64,000 nt of DNA from Dactylonectria macrodidyma (taxonomy: Eukaryota; Ascomycota; Sordariomycetes; Hypocreales; Nectriaceae), in assembly GCA_020744425.1 (NCBI GenBank), contig JAGMUV010000002.1, forward strand, positions 992,001 to 1,056,000. Direction: 5' to 3'. The notes beneath the pieces are model-generated. The model saw only the letters and a list, made by a program, of their open reading frames with translations, had not been told where the DNA came from and searched no databases. Positions 10,113 to 20,113 of the stretch are shown here, piece after piece. The translations under genes and the position numbers were made by a program. Every line of letters begins with the position of its first letter. Position 1 is the first letter of the stretch.

Positions 10113-10721
10113 ATGAATACAGAAAAGACCACTCGTGGTCTCAACTTTGATGGCCCTACCCTTCTCCTACAACACTCCTTCGAACGGAAACTCCTCTCAC
10201 CACCACACCAACAAAGTCGACACGAGGAACTCACTGAGAATGGATATGCCTCCCGGGTTCTGGGAGCTGGTGGGGGAGCACTGCCTCCCCCTAGTATTTT
10301 CGACCTCGAATTCGACACCATCCCACGATTCCAAGCCTTCATGTGGCATCCGATAGTCCTTGAAGCATCCGAAGAACTTTGGACGGATCATTTGTCCCGG
10401 ATCCCCGGAGAAGGATTTCCAGAACCCAAATGCTCGATCATCGCCAACCTGGTTAAACTATGTGAATTGGAGCCAGAGACTTGGGCATACACCAAACCCA
10501 ACCCAGAGAAGGGTAGATAGAGCGCAGAATCTCACCTTGCGCGCTTTTCCACTAAAATCCAAGTTGTACGCCGCCAGTTGTGGGAGGTTTCCCCAGGACC
10601 TCTCAGCCACAATCACCGTCGAAGATTGGTGGGTTATGATGTCGAGATCGCGAAGTTGATGTTCAAGATGCGACACACACACGAAGCATTCCACCCTCCG
10701 CAGATCGCCGCCACCAACTGA
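10113..10721 (+). pseudogene. Second copy of the 264-aa gene, broken by an in-frame TAG
   Basis: Starting at the ATG at 10113, the frame is open to 10721 (TGA) except for one TAG at 10518-10520. The protein on both sides matches the upstream gene: FMWHPIVLEASEELW and KLCELEPETWAYTKPNPEK before the stop, then SHLARFSTKIQVVRR and KLMFKMRHTHEAFHPPQ after it. The TAG aligns with a tryptophan codon (TGG) of the intact copy, so a single G-to-A change is enough to explain it. The N-terminal part differs from the intact copy and lacks the acidic repeat. No plausible intron removes the stop: the only local GT..AG is 15 nt. It could still make a truncated 135-aa protein or be a recent or strain-specific allele. 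Confidence 0.7.
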
Positions 10722-11240
10722 GAGCTGCATGCATCACCAAATTCTTGGCTGACAACACTACAGAGAAGCCTGTAAGTTAGTCAGGCCGGCTTGGAGTCAC
10801 AAGTTGAGGCACGGACTAACTGAACCTCGGGGCATGAACAACTAATCGAATTTGAAGCCTGCACAAATTAGCCTTCCAGACATGAAACAACCAACCGAAA
10901 TTGGGACTTGTACGAAGCGGACTTCAAAACATGGCAGAATTGAAGTTTGAGGATGAACGAATGGCGTTTTGAGGCATTGGAAGGTTGATTTGAGTGAGAA
11001 ATTGTACAGTATTGGATCGTGAAGATGGGTGAGGGTCTAGATAGGTAGATAGCTAATCGACAGTGTTGATACTATTGGGGTTCTCAATACTGTGAACACA
11101 ACTTTTGTTCATAGGGAAATGCCTAGAAATATGGGGAAAATATGTCAGGGACTCTGCGGCGTCAGCTCGCTCTCTAGAGAAACAAAAACTACTGACCATG
11201 ATTTCCTCATAGTAGGAACTCGATAGCCTGTTGTAGGGGA
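10290..11240 (+). repeat. Tandem segmental duplication, copy B
   Basis: This is the partner of the 9130-9960 copy. Matching landmarks are GATTTGAGTGAG (10987), AATCGACAGTG (about 11055) and CATAGTAGGAACTCGATAG (11208). Aligned stretches differ mostly by transitions, in both directions, which is compatible with mild repeat-induced point mutation but does not prove it. Confidence 0.65.
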
Positions 11241-12560
11241 GGTGTGGTTTGTATTGCAGAGTGGCCGTCAGGCCATATCTTGCCCCTCGACATTTGGCTC
11301 TCGAACAGTTCCCGCCTGGTGTCGAGATATCATTTCCATTCTCAGTGACGAAGGCTCTTAGCGGCTTTTGTGTGCAAGGAAAAATGATGCGCAAGTTTAG
11401 TCACTGGTAGTAGACACAACATCCCAGGGGATTTGCCATTCAGGACTCAAAGGTGTAGGAACGACCCTGCGACTACAGGAGCTGTGCCGTCACTATTGGG
11501 ACCTTCACGTGCGACTTCTGAAGACAGAGGATGGAACTGTGCGAACACGAAGCAGACGATAGGGTATTTGGCGAATTATTAATTGAGCAATCAAATCGAT
11601 GATTTGTGTCCCAGCAACATTTTGTCTTCGGGATCACTACTGTATGAAGTATCGACTACTGGCACGACGCTACTCGTGTGTCTCTCAGTCATAACTCGTT
11701 GTTGGTCAAAGATGTAAATGATGATGTTTTATCTAAATACCGGCTATGTTTCTAGGCTTCTTTGTTCATATGAATAAGACGATCGTAACGTCAGCTTCTC
11801 TTTAGGAGCTAGGTGTTGAAAAAACAATCCCCAGCTCTGGCGACCTGTCTTGGAGCCCACCAAACTTCCCTTTGAATGGTATAATTTTCGATAGAATAAA
11901 ACAAGAAAGAAGAAAAAAAATACCTCTGGTAACGCCATGCTATGCTCTGCTGCCGTGCTACGCCCCGAATTCTAGACTGTGTACCCATGCCCCTTCAAAT
12001 GCGAAGCGACGCGCTCCACCAAAAGTGACAAAGAAGCGAAAAAGAAGACATTCGCTGCCAATCCAAGGTGTATGTATATCTCATGTACTATTGACATTGA
12101 CCCGGATGTGATGTAGAGTTGTAGTGTTCATGATGAAAGGAATCCCGGACCATGTATGTGGGTGTTGGTTGGGAGAGAATTCAGAGAGACTGATAGAGGA
12201 CCAATAAAGCGAATCTTCACGTCCTGCCGACACCAGAAGACTGCACTTTTGCTGTTGCTGACTTGCAGGGCTCATTCGACGGTGTTGGGTAGCTGGTGCT
12301 CTGGCGGCAGTTGAGGTCGAGCACCTTGGTGCCGTTGACATAGGTTCCCGATGATCGCTTGTTCTTCTTGCGGAGATGTTAGAGTGTTTCGAACACGAAG
12401 GCCAGAGATCCTTGAGACGGCTGGGGGGAAGTTCCGAGCATAGCGCCTTTGTGATGTGGTCAGAAGAACAAAGTTTGCGGGAGTGTCGAAGCCGACGAGA
12501 CGCTTGAGCCAACAATTTCGTGCTGTCGAACTGCGAGCGAGCAAACCATCAGAGTGTGTC
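11241..12560. other. Spacer downstream of the Cys/His-repeat gene
   Basis: About 1.3 kb. Only short frames are present. The block 12272-12544 (minus) is an open frame that could be a C-terminal extension of the Cys/His-repeat gene if a 34-nt GTGAGA..CGCAG intron were used just before the stop of that gene; 34 nt is short for a fungal intron, so I do not include it. Confidence 0.3.
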
Positions 12561-14100
12561 TCACCAATTGTGCAATCGGTCCAAGTTAGGGAGCGGCAAA
12601 TTAGTCCAACGCTGCCTTCTTTGATCGGCCTCGGGAATAACCCTGCCAGGCCTGACTCGGCGTCGGGGTAGATCTCGCTGCTGCTGCTCTTGAACGGTCT
12701 CCTCGCGGGCCCGTTGCTCCCTGAGTCTCTCGCGTTCCTCCCTTAGCACGCGGAGCTCCTCGGCGTGCTGACGCTGCGTCCGTAGCATCTCTTCACGAGC
12801 TTGGGCGTCCGAAGCACGAAGCCCGCTTATAAAGACATGGTTGACGCACTTGTCTTGACCCATGTCGGCCCTCGCAGCGGCGCAGGTGGCGTCGGAGCAG
12901 CCGTGGATAGTGCAATGCCCGTCGGGTCGACCTGGTAACTTGGCAGGGTTCTGACAGTTGCCGCTGTTGCACTTGTGAGTCTCGCAGAACGCGTCGTCTG
13001 GAGCTGTCTCGGTATCGCAGGAGGCATCTCCGCAGCAGTGTCGTTGGCAGAGCTGGCGACAGTCGACGACCTGGCCGAAGCAATCTTGATGCTTGCAGGT
13101 GTGCAAGGTGCAAGTTCTCGAAAGCGGTGTGGCTGGGTTTTCGACTCGCTCCAGACAGGTCCCCTTGGTGCACGCATCTTGTCTGGTCAGCTTGAGAGCG
13201 AAGCATTTGAACGAATCACAGACTTACGGTCCTGACACCACCGGATCGCCTGGTCCCGAAACATGTCCCGATTCCTCTCGCACGCCACGACGCCGCATTG
13301 ATGCTGCTGACAGCATGTCTGACCCTTCAGCACCACTTGCTCGCAGGCTTGTTCAGGGGCCGAACAGTAGACATGCAAGGGGCAACATGCCTGCAATTCG
13401 CCATTGTTGACTTCGCAGTGACCGGTACACCCTTCGGCTGCGCAGGGCTGGTGCTCGATGCAGCGCTCTCTATCATGGTTGAGATGTCCCCCTCTAGAGC
13501 ACTCTCTGCACTTGTGTACCAGGCAGTACTGACTTCCAGGAACCCGTTCCGTATTACAGCCTTCCCTCGCGCATATAGACTGTTGCACGTGGTCACCGCA
13601 GTAGGCAGAGTTGGCCGCGGGCTTCATGGAACAGGTCCGTTTGTCAGGTGCAGGGCCAAAGCGGCAGGCGTCTGCTCATCATGTCAGTATTCAGTGAAGA
13701 TGTGGAGGCTTATGGCTTATGAAAGGGAACGTACGCTCTGGACAACACCAAGAAAGTGTCCGCCTGGAGTCTCTTTCGACTTGGCAGCCGGCAGAGTCGC
13801 AGGTCCTGTCTAGTTCAGGTTAGCAATTGTTCTCCAGCAGTAGATGCTAGCGGATGAGCATACGCTGACTGCAGTAGACCCTGATCCTCCTCTTCCTCTT
13901 CATACACATCGAAGGGCCAAGTCGACACGAATCTACCAGAGTTAGTTGGTCGTTGGCTGATGGATGAAGTGGCCAAGGTACATACGTTTTTTGCACCACA
14001 AGGAACGATGTCCGTCCTTGTGCCAAACCTCAGAATGACAGCGATCTTTCTCGCATATGCGGAGTGCCTTCTTCGGCTTGGATCCCGTGCAAAACCCCAT
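12561..14100 (-). CDS. Cys/His-repeat protein with C-terminal coiled coil
   Basis: I assembled five exons on the minus strand: 14100-13986, 13932-13864, 13809-13735, 13671-13228 and 13177-12561. Introns are 50-63 bp with GTATGY/GTACGT/GTAAGT donors, all in phase 1, and total coding is 439 aa. At each junction the split codon encodes His and restores the same pattern, CxxHxCx(4)C or close variants: WCKKHSC, YCSQHRTC, CCPEHACR, WCQDHACTKGTC. Inside exons the pattern continues: YCLVHKCRECS, CCPLHVYC, CCQQHQCGVVAC, FCETHKCNSGNC, HCTIHGCSDATC. I count about twelve units of 25-40 residues, a layout that suggests serial zinc binding. Residues after about 355 form a highly charged helical region (REERERLREQRAREE), likely a coiled coil, then an Arg-rich tail. 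I do not recognise a named domain. No signal peptide or membrane helix. The start could lie upstream, since the frame is open to 14208. Confidence 0.75.
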
Positions 14101-17100
14101 CGTGTGAGGATTTGAATGGGCGATCTCACACAGGCTATGTTGCAGCCTGTATCTCCAAAAAGGTTGTGTAGAGAATCTTGGGAGGAAGATTGGAACTACT
14201 GCTCCCAAAACAAAGAAAACTGCAAGGAAGTACGCATAGAGAAACGAATAAAGAAGAAACCTGGAACAGATCGTATGGTTTACAAGACTCGATATATCGG
14301 TGAGGAGGAGAGGAAGGAAAGGGAGCTGGTTTATGCGCTACTTATAGTCGAGAGCCACCATCAGCAGCGCACGCCTCCTATGATGTCGCACACACAGTCA
14401 TGAATGAGTTGAAACAGATCTTGAGAATCCTCGACTCAACCTCACGATCTTGAGTTCTGTCGGGTAGCAAATCAGAGCCTCACGTATGCGCAGACCTGCG
14501 GCTCGTCGCACCCGGGTGCTCTGCCTCGCCGCGCTCCATACCGTGACACCCGGTTAGGAATCGCAACGGACGAGTCCACGCCCAATGAAAGCTTCTAGAT
14601 CTTTGGCAAGATTCCCAATGGACTGTGATTCAGTTGTCGATGCGGGACAGACAGCTGTCTGCCGCTGTAATCGCTGCGGCTGTGACGGGGTGCAGTCGAT
14701 ATGGTCAGGGGCACACCGAAACTCGTCGGCTACTGCCGCCTCCGACATCGTGATCATGCGTTGAATGGCTGCAGGAAATTTGATTGCGCCGCACATGTAT
14801 TGTGCTCTTTGACGATGAAGCCTTGCTTCCAGGCCGCCTCGTCAGCCCCAGGGAGTGACAGGCAGTCAGTGTTTGCAGACTTCGTGTATGGCTTCACGTC
14901 TGTCTTCCTATGAGGCTCTTGTAAGCCTTCAAAACTGTGCATGTAGCCACTCAGCTTGAGTCTTGACCGCCATGTTAAACATTGTCTCGATATATCTCCG
15001 ATTGGACGGGGTACAGTAGGACGGGGTCAACGGACTGATAGGAACCAGCCTTTGTCTTTGCTAGTCGTCCTAACCCACGTGATTCCTCTATTTTTTGCGA
15101 GGAATTCAGATATTAGCTCGCGAGAAATATACAGGTATTGCGTCATTCACGCTCACTCCTCTGGGTGATAGAGAGCCTTCCGACAGCGGCCCGTCTCAAG
15201 GCTTCGCTTAGCCCTCTTGGAGTGCGGAGACTGACATCTGTCAAGTCCCGGAACTCGGCGCGGTACCAGGTACATGGAACCTCTGAAACCCCCAGAAAGG
15301 AAGCCAGGGTAGTCAGTGAGGGCCAGAATGATCTCAATACGGCTAAGTGTAAGCATGTAAGTAGACGATTCAACGGCCTGTAGGGGGCATGCACCTGGTG
15401 CTTCCCATCTGTAACGTTAGCATGTTCAACCGGTTCCGCCACACACGATGTGTACAACTTGAAAGATCTCAAGTGTAAACGTTTGCGGGGTATGTTGCAG
15501 TGACCTAAGCTCATCGGTTTGTCCGGATGTAAGTTACGAACGCAATGATCGCCCCTATGTCTCTATTGTTATCCGTCGCAGACGTGAATGTGACTTCTCT
15601 CGTTTCTTCAATACCCATGTTTCTGCTAGTTGTGAAAGCCTATTTGCAGGACTCCTATCCATAAATCCTAAGAGAAAAGAGAGTAAAAATTGGACAAACA
15701 AGTCACAATGTGGCGAAGCTTTGTAAAACATGTTGAATTGACAAACTTCTCGCCAAGCGCAGAACGCCTTGAGCTATGAGCGTCATGGCTAGGATCTCCT
15801 GCCACACAACAATCCCTCGTCCAACGTGACCTTTCATGTTGCCATATCATGCCTTCTCTGCAATGGAATCTTGTGACTAGCCGGTATATTTGTACCACCT
15901 TGGTCTGGCCGAAGATGGCCCAGAACCACCCCACAAGGACGTAGGGAGTCACCATTTCGTCAAACATATCCACCATTGCCGAAACTAGTGCCTTCTTTGT
16001 ATCAGTTTGTTAATATTGCTGTCGTGAGAGCATGAGGTGCCTCCTTGAGGTTGCCTTTTTCCGTCCATGCACATTGAACGCACCAGATGACGTTGGGAAC
16101 AACCCAAAAAGCCGGCTGTATCCGTCCGCTGGAGTCCAAGCCATTTCTTGCAGACGCTGTGCGTCACATAGATTGCCCGAGGTCCAGGATGGTATAGCCG
16201 ACGCTCTCTCGGGCAACACATGCCAATGTTGCTCCTCGTCACTGGAAACTGGCTATAAGGCGGCTCCCCAAAGGCGAAGCATAGCCCTGGCACCAACAAC
16301 GGGAACGTCCACCATTTGCATAGCCCGACTCCCATGCAGTTAGCCCTTCTGCTATACAGTCTGTGCAGGCGAACAAGGTATTAGTGTGGTGACATATAAG
16401 GAAAGAAAGGCACTTACCTCTCCAGATGCTCCCTCGCCCTCTGTCCGACGGAGCTAAGACGAAGGCATCCAAAGTAAATGACTGAGCGCTAATTCGTAAA
16501 AGCTGATGGGAAGGCTGCATTTATAAACACATCGCTCACCATCGCTCTCTTGGCCTATTTAGTCCTTAATTCGCGACTGAGTCATGTGCGTATCGTCGGC
16601 GACGACCCCGTGGCATTTCGCTTATAGAATGAGAGGTTTGACGAACTTCAATGCCAGCCAAAGAACTCGAGCCTTAAGCGAAAATTATGGAATGATCGCG
16701 TGGGTATTCGGATACTTTTTCTGTTTATAGGTCGTGAAACTGAGAATCTCTTATGCAACTGATCTATAGAATCCAGGGGTTAGCAAGCGGTTGCCTCCAA
16801 CTAAGAGTGTTTCGTCAAGATGACCAGAAGTGGATAACTTAAGCGAAAAATTTGATATGAGTTAGGACCTTCGTCTAAATGATCAACGGGAATTATTGAC
16901 AAACATCAAGTTGTGACTTCCTTGCAGGCTCGGCAGAGCATGCCCTATCCGGTTCTTGGAACACACAAGGTGGGATCGTTTGGACAGTACTGAGACCAGC
17001 TGACAAGCCCCTTCGGCAACAGCTATATGCCACACGAGCAAGCCAAGTATTGCCTGATCCCCGACAGACTGAAATGAGTCGTGAGATGTGGATTCTGTTC

Positions 17101-17303
17101 GGCTGTTGTCTTTTACGATCATGTTGTGATACTTTGGCTGACACGTCATATTCACGACTGAAAATCTTGGAAATAGTTCTCAGGGCGGTATTTGCTCGCA
17201 TGGACGTAAAATTATATACATAAGAATACTCCTGAATTCTGTTACTCAAAACTTCTCATAGCCATCATCCTTTTTGTCGTAATGCCCATGCTGATGTCGT
17301 CAT
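14101..17303. other. Long spacer, no supported gene
   Basis: About 3.2 kb without a recognisable protein. Weak candidates are minus-strand frames at 14554-14942 and 15143-15514, and a possible spliced frame at 16239-16520 listed separately. The segments 16620-16900 and 17160-17280 are AT-richer, as expected for UTRs and promoters. Confidence 0.3.
16239..16520 (-). CDS. Doubtful short spliced ORF
   Basis: This frame starts with an ATG and contains a good-looking 57-bp intron: GTAAGT donor, ACTAATA branch-like site and CTGCACAG acceptor. Splicing keeps the frame and gives about 74 aa with several Cys and Gly residues and no recognisable domain. Since 57 is a multiple of three and the intron has no stop, the frame is open either way. 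No signal peptide. It may be part of a longer decayed gene, or chance. Confidence 0.2.
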   Translation of the reverse strand: MQPSHQLLRISAQSFTLDAFVLAPSDRGRGSIWRGKCLSFLICHHTNTLFACTDCIAEGLTAWESGYANGGRSRCWCQGYASPLGSRLIASFQ

Positions 17304-20113
17304 TCACAGCTTTCCATAGCCCTGATCCAGAACAGCATTGAGAGGAAGGTTCCTCGAGCTGCTACCGACATACACCGTCTTCTCATGTTCGGTGATGACC
17401 CAATTCTGTGTTGCAACATCCCAGTTGCTCAAATCACGGCGTGTAATGTCGGCAGTGAAAATGATACTCTGGCCAGCTGCGACGTTCTCCAGCCGTTCGA
17501 AGCCGCGGAGAACACGAACGGGTTCGTTCTCGCCACCAAGACTAATATAGAGCTGAGCAACCTCGTCGGACGTGGCGTTGCCCGTGTTCGTGACGGTCGC
17601 GGAGACTGTGTAGAGAACATCCCACAGCTGGGGATTGCCACCCGGCGCACCGCCAGCGGGATGCTTGGGCTGGGGCGAGCCGTTGATTGCGTTTGGAGGT
17701 AGGAACTCTTCGGCAGTTTGACCATAGTAGGGGTCCAGCGAGGCCTCCCTTCCAGATGATGAGGTGTTGAGCCACGGGTAGATGAATTGGCGAATTTGAC
17801 GGATATCGGACGGGAAGGTGTAGTCGGAAAGATCGGTGCTGAAGTTGCCAAGCTCGGGGGCGGCAATCGTTTCGCCAGAGGTAGGCTCGTAGGCGGTGTC
17901 AATATGAGGTTGGATCTGAAGGCTCGAGTACTCGAATGTGGACCAGGATAGACCAAAGCCAAACTCGTAGATGGGCGCAGCAGAGTCGGTGGAAGCGGTG
18001 CCATCCGTGCTAGGTGAGTTGCGGTCGAAGTGACGATAGTCAATGAAGACTCCCTCCGAGAACTCATGCTGAGGAGCATCCTCGCCATTGTTGGGCTCGT
18101 ACAGGACATCAGTGCCGTAACTCTTGCGAGTGCGACCCCACGTGAAAGGCGATCGACCAGGGCTTGTCTTGCCGTAGAGGATGTCGGTAATCGAATTGCC
18201 AGACTCTTGGCCAGGAAGACCAGCCCAGACTATGGCAGTGATGTTGGGGTTGTCATACCACTCGGTTAGCAGGACTGGGCCAACTGTATGGAGGACAACG
18301 ATGGTGTTAGGGCAAATGGATGAAACATTTTTGATGAGGTCGTCGCCGTTCTTCCAGAGGGTTAGGTTCTTGCGGTCACCCTCATTGCCGTCGACGTTGA
18401 TGTAGCCTTCGCCAGAGTCGGCGTTGGCGAAGACAATCGCCGTGACATTGGGCTGAGAAACGAGCTGGCTAACCTGTGCCCACCTGTTGTTGTTGAGGAT
18501 GCTTTCATATCGAGTGCCGTCTTCAATGGCCTGGAATTGGAGAGCCGAGTCTGGTGTAACCAGGTAGGAGAATTGAGAAGTGCCTGAGCCCCATGCCATG
18601 GCGAGGGTCCCATCGTCGCATCCCCGGTCGCTGCAGCCGTTGGGTCCAGCAGGGTTGGGTCCAGCATCCTCGCCAATGACGGCAACGAACTTGGGCTTAT
18701 TCAGCGGCAAGGAGCCCGTGTTCTTGAGGAGAACGCTGCCCTTGGCGGCAGCTTCTCTGATGTGCTGTCCGTGGTCATGGCGCACGTCTACACCGAAGTT
18801 GATCTGCTCCCAGTTCTCTTGGGCAGCGATTTGAACGTAACCAAAAGTATCGCGAGTCCAGGAAGAGAAATTGATGTCAGGCATGGTCTCGACAGATCGG
18901 CCAACCTTGAAGAAGGAAGCCATGATTCGCATAGCCATATCGTCTATTCTCCATTCAGGTACGGTGCCGTTGATGACAGCCAATGTCAGGTTGGCGCCCC
19001 AGAAGCTGAGACCCGACGTGAAGGTGGTGTCGCCAGGCATAGTCATGTCAAGGCCGGCAGCAGCGGTAGCGGCACCGGCATGTTGAGCCTGCCAGTCGCT
19101 CATGACGAAGCCCTGGAAGCCAAGCTCGTCCTTGAGGATGCCGTTGAGGATCTTGGAGTTTTGGCAGCCATACGAATTGTTGACTTGCTGGTAAGAACAC
19201 ATAATGGCACCCACACCAGCCCGGACAGCGTCGGCAAACGGCCAGGCATAGAGCTCATGAAGCGTCTTGTCGTCAATATTGGATGACAAGGACTCGGTGA
19301 TGTTAAAGCCGTATCCGACAGCCTCTGGCGCCTGTCGAAAGTGTTCTTGATGCTGTTAGACTCGAACGAACTGGTAGGTGCAAAAGCGTCAGGCTGCTTA
19401 CCTTGTTCGTTGCCAATATAGTGCTTCGCAGTGGCAATCACACCGCCCTCTTGAATACCACTTGAAGTTTCGGCCAGGGCAATGCCAGCCATGTAAGGAT
19501 CAACGGTGAAGCCCTCCCAGTTGCGGCCACCAGTTGGAGCACGGCCAAGGGGGCCAGAGGCGGGACCGAGCAGGACGTCAATTCCCTTCTCGTTGGCCTC
19601 AGTGCCCATGAAGAGGCCACGCTCGTGCCAGAGCTCTCGGCTCCATGAAGCACCAGCTGTGATGGCGCCGGGAAAGGCGCTGTTGTAGTCTGAGAGTCGG
19701 AGACCCAGAGGGCCATCCTGCATACATAATCCGCGCATGCCGAGGCGAGGGATGGAGCCCACGTTGCCGACACATCGTTCACTCATCCATCTAGAATGAC
19801 GAGGTTAGAGTTGTGCCCCAAGAGTGATAGTACAGTAATGTATGTTCCCAGGACGTAAGACTCACCCAACACCTGTAGTCAGGTTGACCTTCTCAAGCAG
19901 TGTCAACTGCGAGACAAAGTCTCTGGCTCTGATGTAGGCATCCTCCCAACCTGGAGCTGCCGGGTCCATCCATGGTGATGGGTAGTGAGGGGGAGAGTGC
20001 GCGAGGTTGTCGTCTCTTGCAGCAACCTGGATGAGGAATTGAGCGTCAGTTTGGGAACGCGCCAAAGGAGCGAGTGCAAGTGAGAGTAGCGTTAAAGCGA
20101 GTGTGGACTGCAT
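17304..20113 (-). CDS. GH3 beta-glucosidase, secreted
   Basis: Three exons: 20113-19866, 19790-19402 and 19345-17304. Introns are 75 bp (GTGAGT..TCTAG) and 56 bp (GTAAGC..CAAG). The protein is 892 aa. The junctions restore family signatures: VNLTTGVGWMSERC and IGNEQEHFRQAPEA. An N-terminal signal peptide, MQSTLALTLLSLALAPLARS, indicates secretion. The GH3 (alpha/beta)8 barrel contains KHYIGNEQ and the nucleophile motif GFVMSDWQAQH, in which D296 is the predicted catalytic aspartate. The second alpha/beta domain (KGSVLLKNTGSLPL) and a C-terminal fibronectin type III-like domain (about 760-892, ending in VYVGSSSRNLPL) follow. Many N-x-S/T sequons fit a secreted glycoprotein. It is expected to hydrolyse cellobiose and other beta-glucosides at the non-reducing end, the last step of cellulose breakdown. 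An upstream in-frame ATG at 20158 would disrupt the signal peptide, so 20113 is preferred. Confidence 0.95.

Noticed and set aside
10505..10525. Intron removing the TAG in the duplicated copy
   Set aside because: The only GT..AG pair around the stop is 15 nt long, too short for splicing.
12272..12544. C-terminal extension of the Cys/His-repeat protein
   Set aside because: It would need a 34-nt intron, shorter than usual for fungal introns; left as an open possibility only.
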